Shown: positions 46,734 through 58,759 of the stretch, in pieces | Layout: each line of letters opens with the position of its first letter | Numbering within the stretch: the stretch's first letter is position 1 | Origin: Candidatus Methylobacter oryzae | GTDB lineage: Bacteria > Pseudomonadota > Gammaproteobacteria > Methylococcales > Methylomonadaceae | Assembly (NCBI RefSeq): GCF_003994235.2 | Contig: NZ_RYFG02000106.1 | Location: 16,064 to 80,063 of the forward strand | DNA length: 64,000 bases | Reading direction: 5' to 3' | Program-made: the position numbers and the translations under genes | The notes under the pieces: model-generated | Told to the model about the DNA's origin: nothing | Seen by the model: the letters and a program-made list of their open reading frames with translations, nothing else | Databases searched by the model: none

Positions 46734-47603
46734 TTAATGTCTCGTTTCGGAGTCTAGGGTAGCGCTTTTCTTGGACAGGATGCTTTCTACATCAATTTTA
46801 TCAAAGTGATAACGCTCACTGCAGAATTCGCAGCTTACTTCAATAATATCCCTCTCCATCAGAATCTCTTCCAATTCAGTCCGCCCCATGGAAAATAATG
46901 TTTGTTCGATTTTCGATCGTGAACAAGCACAGCTAAACTCAACCGGTTCCGCGTCAAATACCCTGACTTTTTCCTGGTTGAATAAGCGATATAGCAGTTG
47001 CTCGCAATTCAGTTCGAATAATTCCTGTTCGGTTACGGTGTTAGCTAAAATTTCGATATGCTCCCAGTCGCGTTTGTAATTATCTTGCGCGGGCAGCTCT
47101 TGTAATAGTAATCCTACTGCATGGGTAGCATTGGCAAATAGCCACAAACGGGTCTTAAGTTGTTCGGATTGTTCGAAATAAGTTTGCAGGGCGCTAGCTA
47201 AGTTGCTGCCTTGGAGCGGAACAATGCCTTGATAAGACGGGCCGTTCTCCGATTCTATTGTTAATACCAGTCGCCCGTGGCCGAATATATCTTCCAGTGA
47301 ACCGGGAGCTACATTTTCCTTACCCCTTATTAATCCTCGTATTTTTCGTTGGTCTGTTGCCTGAGCAACCAATGTTTTAATGTCGCCATCGCCTTGGGCT
47401 TGAAGTATCATCGAACCTTTAAACTTCACAGTCGCAGACAACATGACTACAGCCGCAAGCGCTTGTCCCAATTGTTGTTGCACGTTTTCAGAGCCGAGCT
47501 GATGGAGTTTTGCCGCTTGCCAACTATTAGTTAATTTGACCCACTCCCCGCGAACACCTAAATCTTCAAATAAAAAGCGGCGTAATAAATCTTGCTCTAT
47601 CAT
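46734..47603 (-). CDS. hslO: Redox-regulated chaperone Hsp33
   Basis: 289 residues, GGAGA ribosome site. The C-terminal zinc/redox switch has CxC (SCACSR) and CxxC (CEFC), and the N-terminal substrate-binding domain has IRGLIRG. Oxidation by hypochlorite or peroxide releases zinc and activates the holdase. Divergent from msrA, another oxidative-damage gene, across about 85 bp. Confidence 0.95.
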   Translation of the reverse strand: MIEQDLLRRFLFEDLGVRGEWVKLTNSWQAAKLHQLGSENVQQQLGQALAAVVMLSATVKFKGSMILQAQGDGDIKTLVAQATDQRKIRGLIRGKENVAPGSLEDIFGHGRLVLTIESENGPSYQGIVPLQGSNLASALQTYFEQSEQLKTRLWLFANATHAVGLLLQELPAQDNYKRDWEHIEILANTVTEQELFELNCEQLLYRLFNQEKVRVFDAEPVEFSCACSRSKIEQTLFSMGRTELEEILMERDIIEVSCEFCSERYHFDKIDVESILSKKSATLDSETRH

Positions 47604-47687
47604 ATTTCTCCAGTTAAAAAGCGTGCATTTTCCAGTATCAGGATCATAATAATCCGTCTGGACAATTGTATAAAAATACCACAGGCT

Positions 47688-48326
47688 ATGATTTTTTCAT
47701 CAAAAAAACTTATCTTACCTGATCCTAAAGATGCTTTACCGGGCAGGAACACATCTATGCTCGTTACCAACAAGCATTTTGTAACTGGCAAGCCAATACT
47801 TCCTCCATTCCCTGAGATAATGGAGCAGGCTTTGTTTGGCATGGGTTGCTTTTGGGGGGCTGAACGGAAATTTTGGCAGTGCCACGGCGTTTTTAGTACG
47901 GCAGTTGGCTATAGCGGCGGGTACACACCGAATCCAACTTATGAGGAAGTATGCTCCGGTTTAACTGGGCATAGCGAGGTTGTCAGAGTTATTTACGATC
48001 CCGCTGTTGTTTTATATCGCGAGTTGCTCCGGATTTTTTGGGAATCTCATAACCCCACGCAAGGTATGAGGCAAGGCAATGATATCGGTACTCAATATAG
48101 GTCGGGGATTTATACCTATACCCAACAGCAGTTCAATGAAGCGATTGAGTCAAAACAGCATTACCAGCATCAGCTGGTTCAATCAGGTTTTGATCAAATA
48201 TCCACCGAGATTATGCCAGCCAGTGAATTTTATTATGCCGAGGATATGCATCAGCAATATTTGGCCAAAAATCCTACGGGTTACTGCGGTTTAGGGGGAT
48301 TAGATGTGCCCTTCTGTGAGTCGTGA
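47688..48326 (+). CDS. msrA: Peptide methionine sulfoxide reductase A
   Basis: 212 residues from the ATG at 47688 ([13 protein letters not shown]); upstream in-frame codons overlap hslO and are unlikely. Catalytic [10 protein letters not shown] (C54), the [21 protein letters not shown] region and the C-terminal [10 protein letters not shown] carrying the resolving Cys. Repairs methionine-S-sulfoxide. Shares a divergent control region with hslO, so joint oxidative control is plausible. Confidence 0.95.
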   Translation: MIFSSKKLILPDPKDALPGRNTSMLVTNKHFVTGKPILPPFPEIMEQALFGMGCFWGAERKFWQCHGVFSTAVGYSGGYTPNPTYEEVCSGLTGHSEVVRVIYDPAVVLYRELLRIFWESHNPTQGMRQGNDIGTQYRSGIYTYTQQQFNEAIESKQHYQHQLVQSGFDQISTEIMPASEFYYAEDMHQQYLAKNPTGYCGLGGLDVPFCES

Positions 48327-48343
48327 TTTTACAGGGCAAAAAA

Positions 48344-48365
48344 AAGGCGGTTAAAAAACCGCCTT
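48344..48365 (-). terminator. Hairpin after msrA with T-tract on the minus strand
   Basis: AAGGCGGTT / AACCGCCTT stem with 4-base loop. The T-run follows the stem only when read on the minus strand; on the msrA strand the stem is followed by GAAAAAT. It may terminate antisense transcription as much as msrA itself. Confidence 0.6.
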
Positions 48366-48575
48366 GAAAAATATTTAGGAAGAATATAACGCAACTTTTC
48401 AGCTATGGTGCTCTACAAGAGCCTTAAAAGTTAGGTTAATAATATCAATAGTTCGTGCAATATAAAATGTGACATATTGTCGCAGTTATATATTGTTGCT
48501 TAATTTATAATTAATAACGAGCGGATAATATACTTAAATACGCTTAATTTATCTATTTCATACTGTATTTTAAAA

Positions 48576-49958
48576 ATGCTTTCATACGCTTCGCCTAAAT
48601 CAGAATTTTCCGCTCGGCAAAACCTGAAGTGGTTGTTTATTCTTAGAAATTTGATGATAGTCAGTGAGGTTATTCTGATTGTCTTGTCCGTATACGGCCT
48701 TAACATCCGCCTGCCGGAGCAGCCGCTTTGGCTGGTTATACTGTCGATAATTGTAGTTAATATTTATACTTCAATGCGCTTGCAGACAGAGGACCCTGTT
48801 ACGGAATTGGAGATTTTTTCTCAATTGGTTCTTGATGTTTTTGGTATTACTGCACTGTTGTACCTAACCGGTGGAGCATCAAATCCCATTACTTGGGTCT
48901 TTCTGTTACCTCTGATCATCACAGCTATCATGCTGCACCAATCCTATGCCTGGTATATGGTGATTCTAACCACCACCATGTACACGGCATTGATGGGCTA
49001 TAATATTCCGTTGCCGTCGATAGAGCCTCATATGCCCAATCCGGAAATGAAATATTCCGATGCGAAAAATTATGAGCTGTTGCAACAAGTTCACGCTATG
49101 AGTGACAGTCACTATTTTAATCTACATATTTTCGGCATGTGGTTTGGTTTTGTATTCAGCGCAGGATTGGTGGCATTTTTTGTGGTTGAATTGGCTAAAA
49201 CCCTGAAGGCGCAGGAGCGAAATCTGGCAGATGCTCGTGAAAATGCGCTAAGAGATGAACGTGTTGTGGCATTGGGTACTTTAGCGGCCAGCGCTGCTCA
49301 TGATATGGGGACGCCATTAGGTACTATTGCTATTATTGCCCATGAGCTTGAGCAAGAGTATCCGATTCATCGTTTCTCTGATCTACATGAAAAATTATTG
49401 ATAATGCAGCAACAGATTGATCGATGTAAAACTGCGTTATCGGTAATGTCCGCTTCGGCGGGAGAAATGCGAGCCGAATCAGGCAGTGCTATGTTGCTAA
49501 CTGATTATATCGATGAGGTAGTAAATCAATGGCGCACGTATAAACCGTCGGCAAAGCTATGTTTCTTTATTAATCCTGACGTTGCAATGCAAGCAAAAAT
49601 CATTGCAGAGCTTACGTTGACCCACTCGATTATTAATATTTTAAATAATGCGGCTGAAGCATCTCCTCCAGAAAAAGGCATCGAATTTCATGCGTCATGG
49701 GATTTAGATAGCGCAGTTATCAAAATTAGGGATTTTGGTCCCGGTCTGCCTTCTGAATTAATTGATTTTGCCGGCAAGCAGCCCGTCGTTAGTAAAAAAC
49801 GCGGCTTAGGAGTAGGGTTATTTTTGGCTTATTCCACAATTAATCGTCTAGGCGGTAAAATTCATTTTTACAATAGCGAGTCGGGCGGAGCCTGTGTGGA
49901 AATCACCCTTCCTCTTTTAAATGCAGAGAGCAATAATGACAACGCAGGAAATGGATAA
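48576..49958 (+). CDS. regB: RegB/PrrB-type redox sensor kinase
   Basis: 460 residues. About six N-terminal membrane segments, with the quinone-site-like motif GGASNPITWVFLLPL. H-box ALGTLAASAAHDMGTPLGTIA, typical of the RegB/PrrB/ActS class, then N-box NILNNAAEAS, G1 RDFGPGLP and a G2 GLGVGLFLAYS. RegB senses the quinone pool and oxygen and phosphorylates RegA. The stop overlaps the regA start by 23 bp. Confidence 0.93.
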   Translation: MLSYASPKSEFSARQNLKWLFILRNLMIVSEVILIVLSVYGLNIRLPEQPLWLVILSIIVVNIYTSMRLQTEDPVTELEIFSQLVLDVFGITALLYLTGGASNPITWVFLLPLIITAIMLHQSYAWYMVILTTTMYTALMGYNIPLPSIEPHMPNPEMKYSDAKNYELLQQVHAMSDSHYFNLHIFGMWFGFVFSAGLVAFFVVELAKTLKAQERNLADARENALRDERVVALGTLAASAAHDMGTPLGTIAIIAHELEQEYPIHRFSDLHEKLLIMQQQIDRCKTALSVMSASAGEMRAESGSAMLLTDYIDEVVNQWRTYKPSAKLCFFINPDVAMQAKIIAELTLTHSIINILNNAAEASPPEKGIEFHASWDLDSAVIKIRDFGPGLPSELIDFAGKQPVVSKKRGLGVGLFLAYSTINRLGGKIHFYNSESGGACVEITLPLLNAESNNDNAGNG

Positions 49959-50484
49959 GCCACGGCTGCTGCTAGTGGATGATGATGAGACTTTTTGCAA
50001 AGTCCTGAAGAGTGCGTTAGAAAAAAGAAATTATGAGGTATTGGTTGCTAACGACGTCAAAACAGGAATAGCGTTCGCTGAACGTTATTTACCGGAATAC
50101 GCAGTAATTGATTTACGTATAGGGCATGAATCCGGGCTGGAATTGGTGAAAAAACTGATATCTCTAGACGATAACACCACTTGTGTAATGTTAACCGGAT
50201 TTGCCAGTATTGCTACTGCCGTTGAAGCGATAAAATTAGGCGCCACGCATTATTTGACCAAGCCGGCTAATGCGGATGAAATTGTCAGCGCCCTGCATAA
50301 AAATGAAGGCGATTCTTCGGTTTCGATTAGCGAGAATCCTTTGTCTGTAAAGCGTCTGGAATGGGAGCATTTGCAAAAAGTTTTGATGCAGCACGACGGT
50401 AATATTTCAGCCGCTGCTAGGGCGCTGAACATGCATAGGCGCACTTTGCAAAGAAAGCTGGATAAAAAACCGGTTAAAGAATAA
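49936..50484 (+). CDS. regA: RegA/PrrA-type response regulator
   Basis: 182 residues from the ATG at 49936 (MTTQEMDKPRLLLVDDDE). Receiver with D59 in YAVIDLRIG and K in LTKPAN; a proline-poor linker; C-terminal Fis-type helix-turn-helix NISAAARALNMHRRTLQRKL, the diagnostic RegA/ActR ending. Global redox control of respiration and carbon metabolism in relatives. Confidence 0.94.
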   Translation: MTTQEMDKPRLLLVDDDETFCKVLKSALEKRNYEVLVANDVKTGIAFAERYLPEYAVIDLRIGHESGLELVKKLISLDDNTTCVMLTGFASIATAVEAIKLGATHYLTKPANADEIVSALHKNEGDSSVSISENPLSVKRLEWEHLQKVLMQHDGNISAAARALNMHRRTLQRKLDKKPVKE

Positions 50485-51000
50485 TAGTTCTAAGAAAAGC
50501 CCTTTCACGTTGTTTTCTAAAAATTTACATGTAGCTTAAGGTTAAGGCGCTTTTAAAGGTTGCCTCAGAAGCGCTACGTGCATATATTAGTAAAATTTAT
50601 CCCTGCCTCCACCTTGTCTATAAAGCGGGCATAGTTTTAAGTTTTTGCTCATCCTTTGGCTCGGCAATTTCCGTAGATTCATTTTAATGTTTAATTGCCG
50701 GCTATGAAGTTTGCTTGGTTGGTTTTGCATTAGATTCTCAAAATATTTACATCAATTTTCATTTGGTTATCGTGTTATATCTTGCTGTTTCGTAATTACT
50801 AGTCAAATCTTGTTGTTCCGTTAATTCTGATGAGGCTGATTTTTTTTATTTATAGTTTTGACACAATGCCGTTTCTCATGATAAAAAGTACACTGTCGTT
50901 TATACTTAATTCGACAAGCAACTTAATAAAGAAAATTTATTAGGTGGCCCCTTTGAGGAAAGGGAATACTATAATATATAAACTATTCGAGGATTTTAAA
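50485..51000. other. Gene-free stretch after regA
   Basis: AT-rich intergenic DNA without a convincing gene. No clear terminator follows regA. The last 60 bases should hold the ribosome site region of the small membrane protein (AACTATTCGAGGATTTTAAA). Confidence 0.6.
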
Positions 51001-51183
51001 ATGGCTGAAGAACAAGAAAAAGACAACACATGGTTGATTGCTGGTGTTGCTATCGCTGCTGTTATTGTATTAGTTGTTCTGTTGAAACAAGACGAAACTA
51101 AGCATTTACAAAGTGGTGCTGTTGCACAAAGTAACGCTGAAGTTTTCTCAAAAATAGACGCGAAAAAAGCTAAAAACAACTAA
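51001..51183 (+). CDS. 60-residue single-pass membrane protein
   Basis: ATG at 51001 with CGAGGA upstream; an in-frame ATG at 50944 lacks one. Acidic, Lys/Glu-rich start (AEEQEKD), one helix (WLIAGVAIAAVIVLVVLL), then a polar tail ending KAKNN. No family recognised. A clean ribosome site, a high proportion of common codons and a dedicated terminator argue that it is real and well expressed. Confidence 0.8.
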   Translation: MAEEQEKDNTWLIAGVAIAAVIVLVVLLKQDETKHLQSGAVAQSNAEVFSKIDAKKAKNN

Positions 51184-51219
51184 AAGCTCGTAATAAGCTG
51201 AAAAGTTTGTAGTCAACTA

Positions 51220-51255
51220 AAAAGTACCTCTCGTGCACTGACGGGGGGTACTTTT
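51220..51255 (+). terminator. Terminator of the 60-residue protein gene
   Basis: AAAAGTACC / GGTACTTTT stem (51220-51228 and 51247-51255) with an 18-base loop; the T-run forms the end of the stem. The symmetric A/T ends could work for both strands. Confidence 0.75.
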
Positions 51256-51434
51256 CTAGATTCATAAATTTCTACATTTTTTGAACATTCGGTACGATAA
51301 CTGTTCAAATAATTCCGCCTAGCATTAAACAGTTTCCCATTTCAATTTTTAAGATTTGGCTGCTTCTACTTGAAACTGTCTTTATCCAACCCCGTATTCG
51401 TTTGGTATTAAAAAGCATCCCTGCTGAGCATTAG

Positions 51435-52475
51435 TTAGGCATCTTTTTTCAAGTCCTGGATTTTTTCTTCCAACATTTTTACTCTTTTTAAAAGCTCGGG
51501 TAACTTGCTAATTGCTATTTGCTCTTTATAGGCTGTTTTTTTATCTTTTGCCGGACTGCCGAAAACCTGTGTACCTGCTTCAATATCGCCAGCCACACCG
51601 GAGCGCGCCATGACTACCGCACCACGGCCTATTGTGACATGATCGGCGATTCCTGAGCTTCCTGCCAGAATTGCATAATCCTCAATGTTGCAGGAGCCTG
51701 ACACGCCCGTTAAGCCGCACATGATTACATTTTTGCCAACCTTGTTATTGTGTCCAATCTGCACCAAGTTATCGATTTTGCTGCCTGCACCTATTAATGT
51801 GCTCCCCAATGCGCCCCTGTCTATACAGGTATTGGCGCCGATCTCAACATTATCCTCAATAACCACATTACCGACCTGAGGAACTTTGACATGCTCGTTA
51901 TTTCTAAATTTATAGCCAAAGCCGTCGGCACCAATAATGGCTCCAGAATGGATAATCACATTATCTCCAATGACGACGTCATCATAGATAACGGCATAAG
52001 GGTAAATGCGGCAGTTTTTGCCTAGTTTTGTGTTTTTACCAATATAGGCTCCGGCATGTATTTCGCTGCCGTCACCAATGTGGGCGTTTTCGCTAATAAC
52101 TGCGTAAGGGCCAACATACAGATCATTGCCCAGAGTCACGCCGGTTTCCAGCACAGCTTGTGGCGCAATTTGCCGGTTATAATTTCTGGCAGGGTGCAGT
52201 AATTCAACTGCTCTAATAAAACTGATTTCAGGGTCGGCGCAAATTAACAGCGCCATTGTTTCGGGGACATCTTCGGCATTAAAGTCTTCTGCAATAATGC
52301 AGGCTGAAGCAGCGGAGTTTTTTATATGCCGGGCATAACGACTATTAGTCAATTGCGTAACTTGTCCATGGTTTGCCGATGTAATGTCCGCTGCTGAATG
52401 GATAGCTATCGATAGATCTCCGCCTTTAATCCGAGCACCACAAAAATCGGCAAGTTCTTTTAATGTAATCGGCAT
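51435..52475 (-). CDS. lpxD: UDP-3-O-(3-hydroxyacyl)glucosamine N-acyltransferase
   Basis: 346 residues. Third step of lipid A synthesis. N-terminal uridine-binding domain (residues 1-100), then a left-handed beta-helix of hexapeptide repeats (IGDGSEIHAGAYIGKNTKLG), with catalytic His in IHSGAIIGADGFGYKF and the GHNNKVGKNV loop, and a C-terminal helix. It stands alone here rather than in the bamA-lpxD-fabZ-lpxA cluster. Confidence 0.96.
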   Translation of the reverse strand: MPITLKELADFCGARIKGGDLSIAIHSAADITSANHGQVTQLTNSRYARHIKNSAASACIIAEDFNAEDVPETMALLICADPEISFIRAVELLHPARNYNRQIAPQAVLETGVTLGNDLYVGPYAVISENAHIGDGSEIHAGAYIGKNTKLGKNCRIYPYAVIYDDVVIGDNVIIHSGAIIGADGFGYKFRNNEHVKVPQVGNVVIEDNVEIGANTCIDRGALGSTLIGAGSKIDNLVQIGHNNKVGKNVIMCGLTGVSGSCNIEDYAILAGSSGIADHVTIGRGAVVMARSGVAGDIEAGTQVFGSPAKDKKTAYKEQIAISKLPELLKRVKMLEEKIQDLKKDA

Positions 52476-52663
52476 ATTGGTCTCTGCTGTTATTCCTGAA
52501 TGGGGCCAAAGCGGCTGGCACGTTATTGAAAATATAAGTTTAGTTTAATAGAGCTAATAAACAATCGTATTGCCTGTATTTGAGCGGCAGCATAATACGA
52601 AGATAAATTTGGCTGCATGAGTCTTTTTTTTGTTTTTGGCATCCAAATACTGCGATTAAATAA

Positions 52664-53146
52664 CTACCTTGCATCGCTATGCCAGTGTCCTGATTTGCCG
52701 CCATCTTTTTCCAGTAAACGGACTGACTGGATAACCATCCCTCTATCTATGGCTTTGCACATGTCGTAAATGGTTAATAGGGTAATTTGTGTCGCATTTA
52801 GCGCTTCCATTTCTACGCCGGTCTGTCCGTTGGTTTTTACTGTGGTTTGACAACGTATCCGGTTATTATCGGTTTCTGCGTTTAAATTAATCTCTACATG
52901 CGTTAGCGGCAAAGGATGACAGAGCGGGATCAGGTCCGCGGTTTTTTTGCTGGCCATGATGCCCGCTATTCTTGCTATGGCCAGCACATCGCCTTTTTTG
53001 TGTCCGCCATCTATGATCAGCTTGAGAGTTTCCGGCTGCATTTCAATATAGCCTTCAGTGACAGCAATTCGGTTTGTGACAGCCTTATCGCTGACATCCA
53101 CCATGTGGGCTTCGCCGGATTGATTAAAGTGGGTTAAAGCGGGCAT
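52664..53146 (-). CDS. moaC: Cyclic pyranopterin monophosphate synthase MoaC
   Basis: 160 residues. Molybdenum cofactor synthesis with MoaA. Motifs: [42 protein letters not shown] and [10 protein letters not shown]. Divergent from moaD-moaE across a 128-bp region containing a small hairpin (GGACG/CGTCC near 53221). Confidence 0.97.
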   Translation of the reverse strand: MPALTHFNQSGEAHMVDVSDKAVTNRIAVTEGYIEMQPETLKLIIDGGHKKGDVLAIARIAGIMASKKTADLIPLCHPLPLTHVEINLNAETDNNRIRCQTTVKTNGQTGVEMEALNATQITLLTIYDMCKAIDRGMVIQSVRLLEKDGGKSGHWHSDAR

Positions 53147-53274
53147 TTTTCTGTAAAATTAACAATAAAAGAGCAAATATATTTTTATTATAACAACTGC
53201 CGGTTAATAAAACTAAAAACGGACGACAGACGTCCTTTGCAAGTAATTCTATTTTTTGAGATTGAGCGCTGATC

Positions 53275-53508
53275 ATGTCAATTAAGGTTCGTTATTTCGC
53301 CAGCTTGAAAGAAAATATTGGCCGTTCGGAAGATAATCTGGAGTTTTTTGGATTAGCTACGGTCGCTGATGTATGGCGCGCCGCTAACCCGGATAAAGTG
53401 CTGCCCGATAATACATTGGCGGCAGTAAATATGGACTATGTCGAATTAAACGGTGTTGTTAATGATGGCGATGAAGTGGCTTTTTTTCCGCCAGTGACCG
53501 GAGGCTGA
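53275..53508 (+). CDS. moaD: Molybdopterin synthase sulfur carrier subunit MoaD
   Basis: 77 residues, ubiquitin-like fold, ending in the required Gly-Gly (FFPPVTGG). The thiocarboxylated tail donates sulfur to the pterin. Two bases separate it from moaE, its partner subunit. Confidence 0.96.
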   Translation: MSIKVRYFASLKENIGRSEDNLEFFGLATVADVWRAANPDKVLPDNTLAAVNMDYVELNGVVNDGDEVAFFPPVTGG

Positions 53509-53510
53509 CC

Positions 53511-53969
53511 GTGAATATAAAAATTTACGCTAAACCTTTTGATCCATGGGCGGAAATTCAGGCTTATCAGCATTCTGCTCAGGATATGGCCGGAAAGTTT
53601 GGCGCAACCAGCATTTTTATAGGAACGATGCGGGATTTCAATGAAGGTGATGATGTTAAGGGCATGACCCTGGAACATTATCCCGGCATGACCGAAAAAC
53701 AATTGGCAAAAATCGTTGCCGAAGCATCGCAACAATGGCCGGTCATCGATGTCTTGGTGCTGCACCGGGTCGGCGATATATTGCCTAATGAGCCGATAGT
53801 GCTGGTGGCGGTATGGACATCGCACCGCGGCGACGCCTTCGATGCAAGCCGCTATATCATGGAAGCGTTAAAATCGAGAGCGCCTTTTTGGAAAAAGGAG
53901 CTGTTGAAATCACAAGCCGAGCGCTGGCTGGTAAAAAATACCGACGGTTATCTGGCCGGTTCGTCGTAA
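53511..53969 (+). CDS. moaE: Molybdopterin synthase catalytic subunit MoaE
   Basis: 152 residues from a GTG. Motifs: GATSIFIGTMRDFNEGDDV, LEHYPGMTEK, HRVGDILPNEPIVLVAV, HRGDAFDA and the catalytic Lys in APFWKKE. Forms the MPT synthase heterotetramer with MoaD. Confidence 0.97.
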   Translation: MNIKIYAKPFDPWAEIQAYQHSAQDMAGKFGATSIFIGTMRDFNEGDDVKGMTLEHYPGMTEKQLAKIVAEASQQWPVIDVLVLHRVGDILPNEPIVLVAVWTSHRGDAFDASRYIMEALKSRAPFWKKELLKSQAERWLVKNTDGYLAGSS

Positions 53970-53988
53970 TTAAATAGGAAACACCTAA

Positions 53989-54819
53989 ATGCAGGGACAA
54001 TTGAGAAAAATGCACACCCGGCTGGGGCTGGATAGTTCGGAGCCGGTCCAGTATCAGTTGCCGTTAGGCGATCAACTAATCGCTTTAAATCCGTTGCTCG
54101 GTAAAGCGATTAAATTAATGTATACCGGCAATATCCTGTGCGTACATTGCAATAGATCGATTAAAAAGAGTTTTAACCAAGGTTACTGCTATCCCTGCTT
54201 TACTTCGTTGGCGCAATGCGACATGTGCATCATGAAGCCGGAAACTTGCCATTTTGAGTCCGGCACCTGCAGGGAACCGTCATGGGGCGAGGAGTTTTGT
54301 TTTCAGCCGCATGTGGTTTATCTGGCTAACTCCAGCAGCATCAAGGTAGGTATTACCCGGCAAACGCAAGTGCCAACGCGGTGGATAGATCAAGGCGCAG
54401 TGCAGGCGCTACCGATTTTTAAAGTGCAGTCGCGCCATGTTTCGGGGCTGGTTGAAGTTGCGATTGCCAAACATGTCAGCGACAAAACCAGTTGGCAGCA
54501 AATGCTTAAGGGTAAGGCAGAGTTCATTGATCTAGTTGCAAAAAGAGATGAGTTAATCTCTGTTTGCGAGGCCGAGTTGGCTGAAATTACCCGGCGTTTG
54601 GGGCGGCAATCGATTGAGCTTTTAACCGATCAGCCTATTGTGGATATTCATTTTCCGGTTGATAACTATCCGGTCAAGGTCAAATCCTTCAATCTTGATA
54701 AAAATCCGGAAGTGTCCGGAGTTTTGCACGGTATTAAAGGTCAATATTTATTGCTGGATACCGGCGTCATTAACATACGCAAGTTTAGCGGTTATGAGGT
54801 TGAGTTTTCCGAGCAGTAA
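53989..54819 (+). CDS. DUF2797 protein with Cys-rich zinc-like domain
   Basis: 276 residues, AGGAA ribosome site. The N-terminal half has eight Cys in pairs (C51/C54, C67/C70, C77/C80, C87/C94). A GIY-YIG-like segment follows (VVYLANSSSIKVGITRQ). This is the DUF2797 pattern, of unknown function in gammaproteobacteria. 19 bp after moaE, so perhaps in that transcript by chance. The 248 bp downstream form the leader of ilvI; I see no clear leader peptide there. Confidence 0.88.
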   Translation: MQGQLRKMHTRLGLDSSEPVQYQLPLGDQLIALNPLLGKAIKLMYTGNILCVHCNRSIKKSFNQGYCYPCFTSLAQCDMCIMKPETCHFESGTCREPSWGEEFCFQPHVVYLANSSSIKVGITRQTQVPTRWIDQGAVQALPIFKVQSRHVSGLVEVAIAKHVSDKTSWQQMLKGKAEFIDLVAKRDELISVCEAELAEITRRLGRQSIELLTDQPIVDIHFPVDNYPVKVKSFNLDKNPEVSGVLHGIKGQYLLLDTGVINIRKFSGYEVEFSEQ

Positions 54820-55067
54820 CGGCTGTAAATTAAATCGCCTTGGTTGGGATAGTGAATCATGGACGGGATCAGGATGAAAAAGGGCAAGAGATACATGTAC
54901 AATTTGCCTAAAAACCTAGTAAAATGCGTAGATTACGTAGCCTGTAAAAGGCTATTGCCAACAACAATTCATATGATCTTCTTTAAAGCACCCCGGGTAT
55001 TTGAATCTTGAGTTTTTAGAAGCGCATATAATTGGCTTAATTTGAAAGTTTATTTGAGGGTATTAGC

Positions 55068-56803
55068 GTGGAGCTAAACGGCGCACAAATTGTAATTCAG
55101 AGTCTTAAGGACGAAGGCGTAGAATATATTTTTGGCTATCCCGGCGGGGCAGTACTGCATTTGTATGATGCTCTTTTCCAGCAGGAAGATGTCAAACACA
55201 TTCTGGTCCGGCACGAACAGGGCGCAACGCATGCTGCGGACGGCTATGCCCGTGCGACCGGCAAACCGGGTGTCGTTCTGGTCACTTCAGGGCCAGGTGC
55301 GACCAATGCGATAACAGGCATTGCAACTGCTTATATGGACTCAATCCCGATGGTGGTTATTTCCGGCCAAGTTCCGTCGCCGGTCATCGGCAGCGACGCG
55401 TTTCAGGAAGTCGACATGGTCGGCATTACTCGTCCCTGCGTGAAGCATAACTTTTTGGTCAAAGATGTAACCAAGCTGGCCGAGACTATTAAGAAAGCGT
55501 TTTATGTCGCTACTACCGGGCGTCCCGGTCCTGTTGTCGTGGACATACCTAAAGACATAACCGATCCTAAAATAAAAGTACCTTACAAATACCCTAAGAA
55601 AGTCTCTATCCGGTCTTATAACCCGGCGGTTACAGGCCATAAGGGGCAGATTAAAAAAGCGGTGGATTTATTATTGACGGCCCAAAAGCCGATCATTTAT
55701 TCCGGCGGCGGTGTGATTTTAGGCGAGGCTAGCAAGGAGTTGGTTGAATTCTCCCAATTACTAGGCTTTCCGGTCACCAATACATTAATGGGATTAGGCG
55801 CTTACCCCGCAACCGACAAGCAGTTCGTCGGTATGTTGGGCATGCACGGCACTTATGAAGCCAACATGGCGATGCATGACAGCGACGTGATCATTGCTAT
55901 CGGTGCGCGTTTTGATGACCGCGTTACCGGCAAATTGGACCAATTTTGCCCACACGCCCAAATCATCCATATCGACGTTGATCCGGCATCGATTTCCAAG
56001 ACCGTTAAAGTCACAGTTCCTATTGTCGGTGAAGTTAAACCGGTATTGGAGCAGATGATGGAAATGCTCAGGGAAAGTAAAAAGAAACCGTCGAAAAAAG
56101 CGTTGGAAAGCTGGTGGAAACAAATTGAACAATGGCGCGCGATCAAATGCATGGAATATGACCGCAACAGCCCGTTGATCAAGCCTCAATATGTGATTGA
56201 GCAATTGTACGAAGTTACTAAAGGCGAAGCCTACATCACTTCGGACGTCGGCCAGCATCAAATGTGGGCGGCACAGTATTATCCGTTCGATAAACCTCGC
56301 CATTGGATTAATTCCGGCGGCTTGGGCACAATGGGTTTTGGTTTGCCCGCGGCCATCGGCGTTAAACTGGCGTTTCCCGAGTCGGAAGTCGCTTGCGTGA
56401 CAGGCGACGGCAGTATCCAGATGTGCATCCAGGAATTATCGACAGCATTGCAATATAACGCGCCGGTAAAAATTATTAACCTGAACAACAGTTATTTGGG
56501 CATGGTTAGGCAATGGCAGGAATTCACCTACGAAAGCCGTTACTCGCATTCGTACATGGACACGATTCCCGATTTCGTCAAACTGACTGAAGCCTACGGC
56601 CATGTCGGCATACGTATCAGTAAACCCGAAGAAGTCAGGCCGGCGCTGGAAGAAGCGTTTGCGATGAAAGAGCGCACCGTGTTTTTGGACATCCTGACCG
56701 ACAGAACCGAAAATGTATATCCGATGATTGAAGCCGGCAAAGCGCATAACGACATGAAATTGAGAGTGGCGAACGGCACATCGACCGACAGGGAGTTGGC
56801 ATA

Positions 56804-56804
<1 letters not shown>
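55068..56804 (+). CDS. ilvI: Acetolactate synthase large subunit
   Basis: 578 residues from a GTG with TTGAGGG upstream. ThDP enzyme making acetolactate and acetohydroxybutyrate for valine, leucine and isoleucine. N-terminal [15 protein letters not shown] and the catalytic Glu in [16 protein letters not shown], central FAD-type domain, C-terminal ThDP motif [19 protein letters not shown]. Operon ilvI-ilvH-ilvC. Confidence 0.97.
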
Positions 56805-58364
<1,560 letters not shown>

Positions 58365-58382
58365 TCCGGTTAGTTTGACAGT

Positions 58383-58415
58383 AAAAAAGCCCGTCTTCAT
58401 GACGGGCTTTTTTTT
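58383..58415 (+). terminator. Rho-independent terminator of ilv operon
   Basis: AAGCCCGTC / GACGGGCTT stem with 5-base loop and an 8-T run, 18 bp after ilvC. Confidence 0.97.
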
Positions 58416-58492
58416 GCCTTTAAAAATGAAAGTTGACCGCTGTTTTTGCTAGTAATTACAATGTAATTATATTTATTCCAAGAGGGTTAAGC

Positions 58493-58759
58493 ATGGCGCA
58501 TCTAATTAAAATAGGAAATTCACATGGCATCCGGATCCCGCAAGCACTGATTAAACAAGCCAATCTTCAAGACCGGGAATTTGAGTTTCATGTTGTCGAT
58601 GACGGCTTATTAATCACTCCTATAAAGAACAAGCGGCAAGGTTGGAAAGAACAGTTTAAGAAAATTTCAGCGGCTCAGAGTGAGCAGGACTTTAACAACA
58701 GCCATGTCCATTTAGATCATAGCCCAGAGCTACCGACCGGAGAGGAATGGGAATGGTAG
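58493..58759 (+). CDS. MazE-like antitoxin (AbrB fold)
   Basis: 88 residues from the ATG at 58493 (AGAGGG upstream). SpoVT/AbrB swapped-hairpin DNA-binding domain: IKIGNSHGIRIPQALIKQANL. The acidic C-terminal tail would bind and block the toxin. Overlaps the toxin start by 13 bp, the usual antitoxin-first arrangement. Confidence 0.92.
   Translation: MAHLIKIGNSHGIRIPQALIKQANLQDREFEFHVVDDGLLITPIKNKRQGWKEQFKKISAAQSEQDFNNSHVHLDHSPELPTGEEWEW

Noticed and set aside
47592..47687. Upstream start for msrA at 47592
   Set aside because: It would overlap the hslO start and add an unusual hydrophobic stretch not found in MsrA; 47688 is preferred.
54820..55067. Attenuator with leader peptide before ilvI
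   Set aside because: No short frame rich in Val/Leu/Ile codons followed by alternative hairpins and a T-run could be found.
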